A stretch of DNA of 64,000 nucleotides from Acidimicrobiaceae bacterium (GCA_003161255.1 PMOQ01000075.1:1-64000), one strand, 5' to 3'. Counted from the first letter of the stretch, positions 9,324-19,665 are shown. Numbers and translations: made by a program. The notes: generated by a model from the sequence alone, not told the origin.

Positions 9324-10655
9324 ATGAGCGTTGGTGAGGCCACGCCCACGGCGGTCGACGACCCCATCGAGGAGCTGGGAGCGTGGCTCGAGGTCAACTG
9401 GGACCCCGAGCTCACGGTGGCGCAGTGGTGGGAGCTGCTGGGCCTCGCTGGCTGGTCCGCACCGCTCCTGCCCGTTGACAGCTACGGACGCGGCCTGAGC
9501 CGCAGCGACGCGCTGCGAGCCCAGGCGCTCATCGCGTCGCGTGGCGCGCTAGGCCCGCCGCAGGGCCTCGGCCTCGCACTCGCCGCGCCCACCATCGTGA
9601 CGCACGGCTCGCGCACGCAGGTCGACGCCTACGTCCGCGACATCGTCACCGGCCAGCGAGGATGGTGCCAGCTCTTCAGCGAGCCCGGTGCGGGGTCCGA
9701 TCTCGCGAGCCTGTCGACCCGGGCGACGCGCGATGGCGACGTCTGGATCGTCAATGGTCAAAAGGTCTGGACTTCCGGCGGCCACCTCGCGGATCTCGGC
9801 ATGCTGCTCGCGCGCACCAATCCAAGTGCACCGAAGCACCAGGGGATCACGTGGTTCGTGCTCGACATGCACCAGCCAGGCGTCGTGGTCCGACCCTTGC
9901 GCGAGATGACCGGCAGCACGATGTTCAGCGAGGTCTTCTTCACCGACGCCGAGGTCCTTGACGGTGCACGGATCGGTGACGTCGACAGCGGCTGGCGGGT
10001 CGCCAACACGACGCTGCTCATCGAGCGGTCGGGCATGGGCGCCGGCGGCGACACACCGGCTCGTGGCACCTTGATGGCCCGAGCAGGGACGATCGCGGGG
10101 GATCTCGGCAAGCGTGCCGGCGACCTCGTCGTCCGCGCGAACCGGCCTTCGCGACGAGCAGCCTCGCCGACGGGGGCACGTTCCCCCGCGCAGCAGTACA
10201 TCGAGCTCGCACGCAGCTTCGGGAGGAACGAGGACCCGCTCATTCGCCAGGGACTGGTTCGCCTCCATACCCTCCGCGAGATCATCCGGCTGAACACCGA
10301 ACGGCACAAGGCGGCGCGCGCAGCGGGCGGCGACATCCCCGGCATCGCGAACTTCTCGAAGCTCGCGATGGGCACCATCGTGCGGCTCCAGCGCGATCTC
10401 GGCCTCGAGATCCTCGGTGCCCGAGGAATGCTGCACGCCTACGACGACGACGGTCGCGCGGTCGTCGCCGCGCAGCAAGGTGGCTCGGCCGCCGCACTCG
10501 TCACCGGACAGGCGTTGAGCGCGCAGGCCCTGCCCATCTTCGGCGGCACCGATCAGATTCAGCGGAACATCATCGGCGAGCGAACTCTGGGACTACCGAA
10601 GGAGCCCGGCGACCTGACGCAGGTGCCGTTCTCCGAGCTTCCGAGGAACGTGTGA
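9324..10655 (+). CDS. Acyl-CoA dehydrogenase
   Basis: QLFSEPGAGSDLASLSTRATRDGDVWIVNGQKVWTSGGHLADLGMLLART; C-terminal IFGGTDQIQRNIIGERTLGLPKEPG. Start ATG 9324. Confidence 0.93.
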   Translation: MSVGEATPTAVDDPIEELGAWLEVNWDPELTVAQWWELLGLAGWSAPLLPVDSYGRGLSRSDALRAQALIASRGALGPPQGLGLALAAPTIVTHGSRTQVDAYVRDIVTGQRGWCQLFSEPGAGSDLASLSTRATRDGDVWIVNGQKVWTSGGHLADLGMLLARTNPSAPKHQGITWFVLDMHQPGVVVRPLREMTGSTMFSEVFFTDAEVLDGARIGDVDSGWRVANTTLLIERSGMGAGGDTPARGTLMARAGTIAGDLGKRAGDLVVRANRPSRRAASPTGARSPAQQYIELARSFGRNEDPLIRQGLVRLHTLREIIRLNTERHKAARAAGGDIPGIANFSKLAMGTIVRLQRDLGLEILGARGMLHAYDDDGRAVVAAQQGGSAAALVTGQALSAQALPIFGGTDQIQRNIIGERTLGLPKEPGDLTQVPFSELPRNV

Positions 10656-10679
10656 ACTGAGGGCGCAACGACGTCGGAA

Positions 10680-10703
10680 GCCCGCCCTCCGGGGTGGGCG
10701 GGC
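10680..10703. terminator. Possible intrinsic terminator hairpin after the acyl-CoA dehydrogenase gene
   Basis: GCCCGCC-ctccggggtg-GGCGGGC perfect 7-bp arms 25 bp after the stop; no U-tract. Confidence 0.45.
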
Positions 10704-10891
10704 CTCTCGATGCGCCATCTAGGTGAGGGCGTCCCTCACGTGTGGTTCGACGCACCAACCGCCCGGACCGGACGATCCAAACCGCAGATGGTCGCGGGAT
10801 TGATGGTGGCCGCGATCTTCAGAGGCTCGAAGGACGTTCGGATAGCGTTCCGTGGCAGGTACAGCAGGGCGTGTCCGACGAGGGGAGTCTC

Positions 10892-11587
10892 ATGGCCGGA
10901 GCGGACGACTGGCGCGCCCTCGCACGGAAGATCTACTCGTTTCGGGCGCGTGATCAGGCCGTGCACGCCACGGTTCGACTCGCGGTGTTTACGGACGCGA
11001 TCCTCGCCATCGCGGCCACCGTCCTCGTGCTCGATCTCCACGTGACGTCCGACCACCCAGGAAGCGGGCTGATCCACCAGATCAACGCGCAGCGCGCGAC
11101 GCTCGCGAGCGTGCTGCTCGGGTTCCTGTGGATAACCGGCACCTGGATCCTCTCGCACCGCTCGTTGCGTCAGCTCCGAGGCGTCGACCACTACATGACA
11201 GTGCTGGTGGTGGCCGGCGCCCTCACGATCACGCTGATCCCCTTCGCGACCCTGCTCCTCGCCTCCGGCTACGGCCATGGCGACTTCTGGGTCGGCGTCG
11301 AAGCCGTGAGCCTCGTGATCCTGCTCGGCGTGGTCCTCTCTGCGGTCGGCACCGACTACGCGCATCGACGGGGGCTGCTCGTGACAGCGTCCAGCCCCGC
11401 CGATCGGCGTGCCGCACTGTCCATCTGGTACGTCGTGATGGGACTTGTCGTGCTCGCGGTGGTCACTGCACCGTTCGTGCCATGGTTCGCACTCGCGTGC
11501 GTCATCGTGACGCGGATCAGCGCGCTCTTGCCACTGAGCTCTGACCGAGCTGGGCTTCCAGGAGATCTCGGGTCATCGTTGCAGTGA
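10892..11587 (+). CDS. TMEM175/DUF1211-type membrane protein (putative K+ channel family)
   Basis: VRLAVFTDAILAIAATVLVLDLHV resembles the RxxxFSDGxxAIxxTLLVLDL signature; several TM helices. Confidence 0.7.
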   Translation: MAGADDWRALARKIYSFRARDQAVHATVRLAVFTDAILAIAATVLVLDLHVTSDHPGSGLIHQINAQRATLASVLLGFLWITGTWILSHRSLRQLRGVDHYMTVLVVAGALTITLIPFATLLLASGYGHGDFWVGVEAVSLVILLGVVLSAVGTDYAHRRGLLVTASSPADRRAALSIWYVVMGLVVLAVVTAPFVPWFALACVIVTRISALLPLSSDRAGLPGDLGSSLQ

Positions 11588-11923
11588 CTCCGGTCAATGC
11601 GTCGAGCCCATCGTCGACCTCTTCCCTGCCATTGTGTCGATGCTCGGATCGTCAGGAGCACTCGCAAGCGAGGTCATGCCATCGAACTGCCGTCTGCGCC
11701 AGCCCAGCGAGTCCTCGGTGCACCACGCTGTTCGCGAGGAGAAGGCCTGGTGCCGTGGAATCGCGTCCCGTTTCCACCGGATGGCTGAAACGACGCCGAT
11801 CACGTGGGGTGGGTCGCTTGATGCTCGAACTTGCGCGACTGAGCGCAGGGTGAGGTCATGCGAGCGCGCATGGGCCCTACGATGTATTCCCCACCTTTAC
11901 CATGTGAGTAGAAGGAGAGTGAG

Positions 11924-13903
11924 GTGCGCCGCTCTCTGCTTCCAACTCGCCTCGCGCTCGGTGCGGTGGCGCTCGCTCTCAACACCGCCGTTTCATCGAT
12001 TGCAACCGCTGCGCCGCGCGACGCATCGAGTGCGCGAGTCGCTCCGAGTGCCACCTCGTCGAGGCTTGCCGGGGTCAATCGCCTTGGGTGGGGCTTCGAC
12101 CACCCCGACGCGATCGTCTCGAAGGGTGCGGACACCTGGGTCGCGAACTACGTGGCGAACTCCGTCACTGAGGTCACGACAGCGGGCGCACTTGTCCGAG
12201 TCCTTCAGGGCACGAGCTACCGATTCAACGGCCCCTACGCGCTCACTGTGCAAGGTGCCAACATCTGGGTTGCCAACTACAACGGGAACTCGGTGTCGGA
12301 GTTCGCCGAGTCCACGGGCGTTGCGGTCAGAGTGCTCCGCACTGCACGCTTCAGATTCAATGCGCCCTGGTCCATCGCCGCGAGCGGCTCGATGATCTGG
12401 GTGGCCAACTACGCAGGGGACTCGCTCACTGAGATAAACGCCGCGACGGGCGGGCTGGTTCGGATCGTGACCGCAACCGCCGACAAGTTCAGTGGACCCG
12501 ACGCGCTGTCGGCCTCTAGCGGACGTCTCTTCGTGACGAACGCGAACGGCAACACCGTGACCGAGCTCGACGGTGCCACGGGCTACCTCGTGCGCGTGCT
12601 GCGTGGATCGTCGTACGGGTTCAATCAGCCCTACGCCATCACGACGGCAGGCGACGACGCCTTCGTCGCGAACTTCAACGGCAACTCGGTCTCCGAGTTC
12701 GCGATGAACTCGGGAGCCGCGGTCCGGGTCATTGCTGGCGCAGTCGACGGGTTCAACAGTCCTGACGCGATCGTGGCCGACGGTCCGGACGTCTGGGTCC
12801 TGAACTACAACGGGGACTCGGTCACGGAACTTGACGGATCCACGGGCGGCCGCGTGGCGCTCCTCGGGGGCTCGGTCTACGGCTTGCGTTCCCCCGTCGC
12901 GATCGGTGTCGTCGGGAGCGAGATCTGGGTGGCGAACAACGACGGGTCGTCGGTGACCCAGCTCGACGCGGCGAATGGCGATCTCGAGAAGGTGAACGTT
13001 GGCTCTGCCGACGACCTCGACGCACCGGACGCGATCGCCGTCGACGGCAACCACGTGTGGATCGCCAACTTCACGAGTGACACGGTCACCGAGCTCAACG
13101 AGGTGACGGGCGCGCTCGTCAGAGTCGTGTCGGGCCCCGCGTACGGTCTGAACGGGCCCTGGGCGATTGCCGCGGACGGGACTCACGTCTGGGTGACCAA
13201 CTACTTCGGTCGCTCGGTGACCGAGATCGACGCCTCCGACGGATCGCTCGTCCGGTTGCTGAAGGGCGCGGGCTACGCGTTCGACGAGCCAGCCGCCATC
13301 GCAGCCGACGGTGCACACGTGTGGGTCGCGAACGAGAACGGTCAGACCGTGACGGAGATCAACGAGTCCAGCGGGTCGCTCAACAAGATCTTGCGGGCGT
13401 CCACGTTCGAGTTCAACTTCCCCGACGCCATCGCGACGGATGGCACGCACATCTGGATCGCCAACTACCTCGGCTTCTCGGTGACCGAGCTCAGCGAGTC
13501 GACCGGCGCCCTCGTCCGTGTCGTGAAGGGGTCCCCGGACCCGTTTGACCGCCCTGACGCGATCACCTCCAACGGTCGGCACGTGTGGGTCGCGAGCTTC
13601 ATCACGAACTCGGTCACCGAGCTGAGCGCTTCGAGTGGGGCCGAGCTCAGGTTCCTGCCGGAGTCCACGTACAAGTTCAACGGGCCCGCCGCGATCACCG
13701 CGAACGGCTCGGACGTCTGGGTCGCAAACGAGAACAGCGGCTACAGCGTCACTGAGATACGTCAGTCCACCGGAGCGCTCGTCGCGATCCTGTCGCCCGG
13801 GCCCTACGAGTTCGACGCGCCGTGCGCAATCACCCATGACGCCACGCGGGTCTGGGTGACGAACATCAAGAGTCAGTCGGTGACGGAGTTCCCGACAAGC
13901 TGA
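11924..13903 (+). CDS. Secreted beta-propeller repeat protein (NHL/YncE-like), 14 x approx. 44 aa
   Basis: Signal peptide (VRRSLLPTRLALGAVALALNTAVSSIATAAPRDA) and 14 units of the form FNxPxAIxxxGxxVWVANYxGxSVTELxxxTGxLVRVL. Confidence 0.88.
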   Translation: MRRSLLPTRLALGAVALALNTAVSSIATAAPRDASSARVAPSATSSRLAGVNRLGWGFDHPDAIVSKGADTWVANYVANSVTEVTTAGALVRVLQGTSYRFNGPYALTVQGANIWVANYNGNSVSEFAESTGVAVRVLRTARFRFNAPWSIAASGSMIWVANYAGDSLTEINAATGGLVRIVTATADKFSGPDALSASSGRLFVTNANGNTVTELDGATGYLVRVLRGSSYGFNQPYAITTAGDDAFVANFNGNSVSEFAMNSGAAVRVIAGAVDGFNSPDAIVADGPDVWVLNYNGDSVTELDGSTGGRVALLGGSVYGLRSPVAIGVVGSEIWVANNDGSSVTQLDAANGDLEKVNVGSADDLDAPDAIAVDGNHVWIANFTSDTVTELNEVTGALVRVVSGPAYGLNGPWAIAADGTHVWVTNYFGRSVTEIDASDGSLVRLLKGAGYAFDEPAAIAADGAHVWVANENGQTVTEINESSGSLNKILRASTFEFNFPDAIATDGTHIWIANYLGFSVTELSESTGALVRVVKGSPDPFDRPDAITSNGRHVWVASFITNSVTELSASSGAELRFLPESTYKFNGPAAITANGSDVWVANENSGYSVTEIRQSTGALVAILSPGPYEFDAPCAITHDATRVWVTNIKSQSVTEFPTS

Positions 13904-14125
13904 CGGTGGGGTCGCGAGTCGGTGTCGCACATCGCGCCTGTGGCGCTGTCGGGCATCCACGTTCGTTTCGGCGCTTGGACGCTCGCGTGACGACGCAACG
14001 CGAGAGCGCCCTTGGTGGATCGATTCGGGGACCTGGCCCACCGGTTGGATCCGCACCGCCTCGCGTCGCAGGCACGCCCGGAGGGTGGCGGGGCATCCCT
14101 TCTCACGTCCAACTAGACCTGCGGC

Positions 14126-15592
14126 ATGAGCGATGGCACGACAACTCCGATCACCACGACAGATACCGGCATCCCGGCACCAAGCGACGAGTTCTCCCTC
14201 TCCGCAGGTCTCGAGGGTCCGCTGCTCCTCCAGGATCACTATCTGGTCCAAAAGATGGCCCACTTCAACCGAGAGCGGGTTCCCGAGCATGTCGTGCACG
14301 CCAAGGGCCACGGCGCGTTCGGCTTCTTCGAGGTCACCGCGGACGTCAGCCAGTGGTGCAGGGCCGATTTCCTGAAGAAGGGTGCCCGCACGCCGATGGT
14401 CGTGCGGTTCTCCACGGTGGCTGGCGAGCAGGGCTTCCCTGACACCGTTCGCGATCCACGGGGCTTCGCGCTCAAGTTCTACACCCAGGAGGGCAACTAC
14501 GACCTCGTCGGCAACAACACGCCCGTCTTTTTCATCCGGGATCCCTCGAAGTTCTCCGACTTCATCCACTCCCAGAAGCGTCGGGCCGACACGGGCAGAA
14601 CAGACCACAACGGCCAGTGGGACTTCTGGACGCTCTCGCCCGAGTCCGCGCACCAGGTCATCATCCTCATGTCCGACCGGGGCACGCCACGCACGCTTCG
14701 CCATATGAATGGCTATGGCTCCCACACCTACATGTGGGTGAACGCAGGCGGCGAGCGCTTCTGGGTCAAGTACCACTTCAAGACCGAGCAGGGTGTAGAG
14801 AACTTCACCAACGACGAGGCCAAGGGCATGACTGCCGAGGATCCCGACTTCCACCGCGCCGACCTGTGGGAGGCGATCGCGCGTGGCGAGCACCCGGTCT
14901 GGCGTCTCGAGATGCAGGTCATGGAGTTCGACGACGCGGCTGACTACCGGTTCAACCCATTCGACGTGACAAAGGTCTGGCCGCACTCGGACTACCCCAT
15001 GATTCCGATCGGACGCATGGTCCTCGACCGCAACCCCGACAATTACTTTGCGCAGGTCGAGCAGGCCGCGTTCGAGCCGTCCAACATGGTGCCGGGCATC
15101 GCGCCGAGCCCGGACAAGATGTTGCAAGGTCGCCTCTTCAGTTACCCCGACACCCACCGCTATCGCATCGGCCCCAACTACCAACAGCTACCGGTCAATC
15201 AGCCTCTCGTCCCCGTGCACAGCTACAACCAGGACGGATCGATGAACTTCCGCCCGGGTGGCGACCCGGTGTACGCACCCAACTCCGACGGCGGCCCAGT
15301 GGCGGACCCGAGACTCAACACCGATCCGTCCTACGGGCTCACCGGTGAGATCGTCCGAGCCGCGTATCACGCGCACAGGGACGACACCGATTTCGTCCAG
15401 CCGGGCGCGATGTACCGCGAGGTCATGTCCGACACGGACCGGGAGCACTTGGTGTCCAACATCATCGGTCATGCCAGCAACGGCCCTGGACTGCAGCCCG
15501 ACGTCGCTGCGCGAGTCTCTGAGTACTGGCGACACGTCGATCCCGGCCTCGGCGCCCAGGTGGCCGCGGCGCTCGCCGATGAGAGAGGGTGA
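14126..15592 (+). CDS. Catalase (heme, clade-3-like)
   Basis: GPLLLQDHYLVQKMAHFNRERVPEHVVHAKGHGAFGFFEVT; MVVRFSTVAGEQGFPDTVRDPRGFALKFYTQEGNYDLVGNNTPVFFIRDP; NPDNYFAQVEQAAFEPSNMVPGI. Confidence 0.97.
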   Translation: MSDGTTTPITTTDTGIPAPSDEFSLSAGLEGPLLLQDHYLVQKMAHFNRERVPEHVVHAKGHGAFGFFEVTADVSQWCRADFLKKGARTPMVVRFSTVAGEQGFPDTVRDPRGFALKFYTQEGNYDLVGNNTPVFFIRDPSKFSDFIHSQKRRADTGRTDHNGQWDFWTLSPESAHQVIILMSDRGTPRTLRHMNGYGSHTYMWVNAGGERFWVKYHFKTEQGVENFTNDEAKGMTAEDPDFHRADLWEAIARGEHPVWRLEMQVMEFDDAADYRFNPFDVTKVWPHSDYPMIPIGRMVLDRNPDNYFAQVEQAAFEPSNMVPGIAPSPDKMLQGRLFSYPDTHRYRIGPNYQQLPVNQPLVPVHSYNQDGSMNFRPGGDPVYAPNSDGGPVADPRLNTDPSYGLTGEIVRAAYHAHRDDTDFVQPGAMYREVMSDTDREHLVSNIIGHASNGPGLQPDVAARVSEYWRHVDPGLGAQVAAALADERG

Positions 15593-15650
15593 CGACGAGC
15601 GACAGCGGCTGCCAGAGGGTGATGTGGAAACCCGGCTGGTGATGGCGACC

Positions 15651-15677
15651 GCGACAGGGATCTCGGATCCCTGTCGC
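15651..15677. terminator. Bidirectional hairpin terminator between convergent catalase and GH5 genes
   Basis: GCGACAGGGATC-tcg-GATCCCTGTCGC perfect 12-bp stem with 3-nt loop in the convergent intergenic gap. Confidence 0.7.
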
Positions 15678-15744
15678 AATGACCACGCGATGCAACGGTC
15701 GACGAAAGTCGTCGGCATTGTCAGTGTCGTTGCGGTGGCTTCCG

Positions 15745-17238
15745 TCACACGGCACAGTTCGCGGGGAGCGGCCCGGCGGGAGCGGTCGTCCCGTGCAGTG
15801 TCGGGGTCACGGCCACCGAGACCATGCCGGAACTCCCCGTCGACCCCACCTCCAAGACGCCCGCCCCTGGCTTCGAAAGGACCTTCCCACCTTCGATGTT
15901 CACCTGATAGCCCGTCGGGTACTGAACCGAGGGAATCTCCACGCCCGTGCACGCACCGGCGCTGAAGTGGTGCCCATCGGGGGCGACGGTGCTGTAGGCA
16001 ACATGGAATGTCGACGTGGCCTGGTCGAAGGTGTACGAGAGCGGTGTTCCCGCGACAACCCTTGGATACGGCTCGGCGAGCACCCGGAGCTTCACGAGGT
16101 TGACGTTGGCGCCCGCACCCGGTGAACTCGGGCGATAGACGAGTGCCTCGACACGGGGCGGGATCGTGCCGGTTGGGTCATTGCACCCGCAGTAGCTCCA
16201 CTCGATCCACGACAGCTGGCTGGCGTCCGCGATCCCCACGACCCGAGCCAGGTCCTGGTAGTTGTCGCTTGCCCCGAACTCGGTCAGGAGTAGCGCCACA
16301 CCCGTCGACGAGGCGTGCGCCAGCGCGTTGGCGACGGTGCTCTGCTCGCTGGTGGCACACGACGCGGCGCCAACGTTCAGGCAGTAGTCGTGGAACGACA
16401 TGCCGAGGCGGCCGTCCGGGAAGGACGCGATCTGGGTCTGGACGCCGAAGTTGAACGTCACCCAGGGCTCGTACCAGATGAGGTGGCGTCGATCGACCGA
16501 CCGGATGCCGGCGATCGCCTTCGTGTAGAAGGACGTGAGCTGGCTGGTCGTGGCGTCGGCGGGCCAGGGCTCGTTGAAGAGGTCGTAGCCGAGCACGCCG
16601 GTCGTGTCGCGGAACTGTCGAGCGACCGCAACGAGGGCGGCTACGTACCACTGCTGGAGCCCCTTGGCACTCGGGCCTTTGTGATCGGACCAGAAGTTGT
16701 CGAAGGCGCGGCCCAGGGCCCTGCTCTCGAGGTACGCCGCGGGGAAGACGTACTTCTTCACCGCGAGCCCGTTGGTCTGCACCGACCACTTGGGGAATCC
16801 TTCGCCGCCGAACTCCTGGTTGAGCTCGTCCTGATGGAAGTCGAGGAGCGTGTACACGCCGCGTCGCGCGAGCTGGGCCACGGTTGCGGCGAGGGACGTG
16901 AGGTAGGCGTGGTCGATCACGCCGGGACGCGGCTCAACGCCCTGATAGAGGACGCCCAGACGAACGACGTCGAAGCCGTTGTCGGCGAGGGTGGCGGCCG
17001 CAGCTGACCCGAAGCCGGCGGCCCCGGGCGTGAAGGGCGACCGCTTGTTCACCATGTTCAGACCGTGGAGGATCACGACGCGTCCGCTCTGGTCCGTGAT
17101 CCACCTCCCGGAGTGCACGAGGGGACCGGCCAGCGTCCGAGACCCGGCTGCACCGCCGGGGGATGCTCCGAAGCCGGCGATGAGCGCAACGCCCGCCGCG
17201 CAGGCGAGCACGCCGGCTGCAAGGCGCTCACGCATCAT
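15745..17238 (-). CDS. Secreted glycoside hydrolase family 5, endoglycoceramidase-like
   Basis: Signal peptide; VVILHGLNMVNKRSPFTPGAAGFGSAAAATLADNGFDVVRLGVLYQGVEPRPG; LLDFHQDELNQEFGGEGFPKWS; GYDLFNEPWPAD; LLLTEFGASDN. Confidence 0.88.
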   Translation of the reverse strand: MMRERLAAGVLACAAGVALIAGFGASPGGAAGSRTLAGPLVHSGRWITDQSGRVVILHGLNMVNKRSPFTPGAAGFGSAAAATLADNGFDVVRLGVLYQGVEPRPGVIDHAYLTSLAATVAQLARRGVYTLLDFHQDELNQEFGGEGFPKWSVQTNGLAVKKYVFPAAYLESRALGRAFDNFWSDHKGPSAKGLQQWYVAALVAVARQFRDTTGVLGYDLFNEPWPADATTSQLTSFYTKAIAGIRSVDRRHLIWYEPWVTFNFGVQTQIASFPDGRLGMSFHDYCLNVGAASCATSEQSTVANALAHASSTGVALLLTEFGASDNYQDLARVVGIADASQLSWIEWSYCGCNDPTGTIPPRVEALVYRPSSPGAGANVNLVKLRVLAEPYPRVVAGTPLSYTFDQATSTFHVAYSTVAPDGHHFSAGACTGVEIPSVQYPTGYQVNIEGGKVLSKPGAGVLEVGSTGSSGMVSVAVTPTLHGTTAPAGPLPANCAV

Positions 17239-17426
17239 GGGTCGAGACGTGCATCGAACGCACGTGCCACCTCGCGCCGACAGCGCCAGCACCCGGTCAT
17301 CGCGTCCACAGTACGCGAGATCGATTGTGGCGCCCATGGGTCCAGCGCGCCGACGCCCTCGGCGACCCGGCCTGCGCAGCGAACCCCGCGATGTCGAGTT
17401 GGTCCGCCGCGCTGACTTGTCACACC

Positions 17427-18233
17427 TCAAGGTGACGGTCGCGCGGCGCGGTCGAACGCCGCCCAGCCTGACAGCTCCTGGCGACGCTGGGCCTCGGCCT
17501 GGTGGCCACCACGGAGCCCAAACAGGCGCTTGGCGTACAGCAGGTACGCGAGCACGAGGACGTTGATCACGAACGCGGCGATCTTGAACGCGCTCACGCC
17601 TCTTGAGAGCTCGTAGACCTCGAGGGGGATGAACGCGGCGATCGCGACGCTGGTGAGGTACTCAGCCCACCGTCGATTCCTCCACAGGCCCACCATCTCG
17701 ACCGCCTCGAGTGCGGCGTAGGCAGCGACGATCAGGCCCAGTCGGATGAGGTGCGCCGGCGTGTAGGAGAACACCCTGCTGAAGTACCCGAGGATGCCGC
17801 GAGCCTGGCTGGCGCCCTGGTCGCCCCCGGACAGGTCGTTCATGATGTTGACGTAGTCGCGATGCAGCGCGCTGCTGTGCGACGCGAACGTGAACAACGC
17901 GACGGCGAGGAGCCCGAAGGCAACGACGTGGACGCCTCGATCGAGCGCGATGAGGCGGAGGACGACTCGGTCGCGCAGGATCGGCCCCCTCGCTGGAAGC
18001 TCGATCTCGTCTCGCGTCTCGACGTGCGTGCGCTGCGGGTTCTCAGGGATCACCCTCACGACCCAGTCGTCGCATCGCAGGCACCGGTGCCACCGTGCGC
18101 CGTCGATCTCGCGGACCAAGGGCTGGTCTGCGATCGTCACCTCCGCGGCGTCCGTCCCCACGAGGGCGTGGCCCTCCACGCCGCACACCAGCAGCTCATA
18201 GCGAAGCGATCGCCGTCGGACCCGAGGCACCAT
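17427..18233 (-). CDS. DUF2127-type membrane protein with N-terminal CxxC segment
   Basis: LIALDRGVHVVAFGLLAVALFTFASH...AAYAALEAVEMVGLWRNRRWAEYLTSVAIAAFIPLEVYEL; N-terminal RWHRCLRCDDWV. Confidence 0.75.
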   Translation of the reverse strand: MVPRVRRRSLRYELLVCGVEGHALVGTDAAEVTIADQPLVREIDGARWHRCLRCDDWVVRVIPENPQRTHVETRDEIELPARGPILRDRVVLRLIALDRGVHVVAFGLLAVALFTFASHSSALHRDYVNIMNDLSGGDQGASQARGILGYFSRVFSYTPAHLIRLGLIVAAYAALEAVEMVGLWRNRRWAEYLTSVAIAAFIPLEVYELSRGVSAFKIAAFVINVLVLAYLLYAKRLFGLRGGHQAEAQRRQELSGWAAFDRAARPSP

Positions 18234-18264
18234 GAGACGCTACGAGCCAGCAGCGCCCACGAGC

Positions 18265-19665
18265 TCAATCGCCGCCAGCGACGTTGCTCGCCAGCGGGGC
18301 GAAGCGCGCGGTGAAGTGGCGCAACTGCGCGGGCTGTGAGGTGATCTCGAAACCTCGCAGCGAGGTGGCACGTGCGGCCACGCGGGTGACGACCTCGATG
18401 ACGTAGTCGATGTGGCTCTGGGTGTACGTCCGGCGCGGGATCGCGAGGCGAACGAGGTCCATCGGAGCGGGTCGCTCGCGGCCGTTGGCGTCACGGCCGA
18501 ACATCACGGTCCCGATCTCGCAGGATCGCACGCCGCCTTCCTCGTACAGCGCGCAGGACAGGACCTGCCCGGGGTACGCCAAGGGATCGATGTGCGCGAG
18601 GAGGCCGCGCGCGTCAAGGAACACGGCGTGGCCCCCGAACGGGACGACCACGGGCACGCCCGCGGCCTCGAGCGCCTCGCCGAGGTAGGCGATCGAGCGG
18701 ATCCGGTACCGCAGGTAGTCCTCGTCCACGCACTCGCTCAGTCCCTGGGCGATCGCCTCGAGGTCGCGGCCCGCGAGGCCCCCGTAGGTCGGGTAGCCCT
18801 CCGTCAGGATCTCGAGGTTCCGGCATCGCTCGGCGAGCGTGCCGTCGTTGAGCGCGAGCCAGCCGCCGATGTTGCCGAGCGGGTCCTTCTTCGCCGACAT
18901 GGTCATGCCGTGGGCAAGGGACGCCATCTCGCGGACGATGTCGGCGACCGGCATCTCCTCGTAGCCAGCCTCGCGCGTCTTGATGAGCCACGCATTCTCC
19001 GCGAACCGGCAGGCGTCGAGGAAGAGGGGCTTGTTGAATCGGTCGCACACGGCGCGGACCGCTCGGAGGTTCTCCATGCTGACGGGCTGTCCCCCGCCAG
19101 AGTTGTTCGTGATGGTGACCATCACGAGCGGCACGTCAGCGCCTCGCTCTTCGAGGAGGGACGCGAGCGCGGCGACGTCCATGTTCCCCTTGAACGGGTG
19201 CCGCAGGGATGGCTGGAGTCCCTCGGCGATGGGCAGGTCGAGCGCCTCGGCGCCGGTGTACTCGACGTTGGCCCGCGTGGTGTCGAAGTGCGTGTTGTTG
19301 GGGACGACGAGCCCCTTGCCGCCCACCGCCATGAAGAGCACCCGCTCTGCGGCACGGCCCTGGTGCACCGGGAGCACGTGCTCGAAGGGGAAGAGCTCCT
19401 GGACCGCGTCGAGGAACCGGAAGTACGAGGGCGACCCCGCGTACGCCTCGTTGCCCCGCTGGATGCCAGCCCACTGTTCGGCGGACATCGCGCCGGTGCC
19501 CGAGTCGGTCAAGAGATCGATGATGACGTCCTCGGCACGGAGCCCGAAGAGGTTGTAGCCGACCGCGCGCAGCGCCGCTCGGCGGTGTTCGCTCGTGGTC
19601 ACACGAATGGGCTCGACCGAGTGGATCTTGAACGGCTCGATGATGGTCTGAAATGGCTGCTCCAC
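18265..19665 (-). CDS. tnaA: Tryptophanase / beta-eliminating lyase
   Basis: FKIHSVEPIRVTTSEHRRAALRAVGYNLFGLRAEDVIIDLLTDSGTGAMS; VPNNTHFDTTRANVEYTGAEALDLP; TITNNSGGGQPVSMENL; MTMSAKKDPLGNIGG (PLP lysine). GTG start 19665. Confidence 0.9.
   Translation of the reverse strand: MEQPFQTIIEPFKIHSVEPIRVTTSEHRRAALRAVGYNLFGLRAEDVIIDLLTDSGTGAMSAEQWAGIQRGNEAYAGSPSYFRFLDAVQELFPFEHVLPVHQGRAAERVLFMAVGGKGLVVPNNTHFDTTRANVEYTGAEALDLPIAEGLQPSLRHPFKGNMDVAALASLLEERGADVPLVMVTITNNSGGGQPVSMENLRAVRAVCDRFNKPLFLDACRFAENAWLIKTREAGYEEMPVADIVREMASLAHGMTMSAKKDPLGNIGGWLALNDGTLAERCRNLEILTEGYPTYGGLAGRDLEAIAQGLSECVDEDYLRYRIRSIAYLGEALEAAGVPVVVPFGGHAVFLDARGLLAHIDPLAYPGQVLSCALYEEGGVRSCEIGTVMFGRDANGRERPAPMDLVRLAIPRRTYTQSHIDYVIEVVTRVAARATSLRGFEITSQPAQLRHFTARFAPLASNVAGGD

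Noticed and set aside
11993-15184. 1063-aa minus-strand ORF antisense to the propeller and catalase genes
   Set aside because: Low-complexity R/V/D/H-rich translation typical of the antisense of GC-rich genes; the plus strand encodes clear catalase and propeller families.
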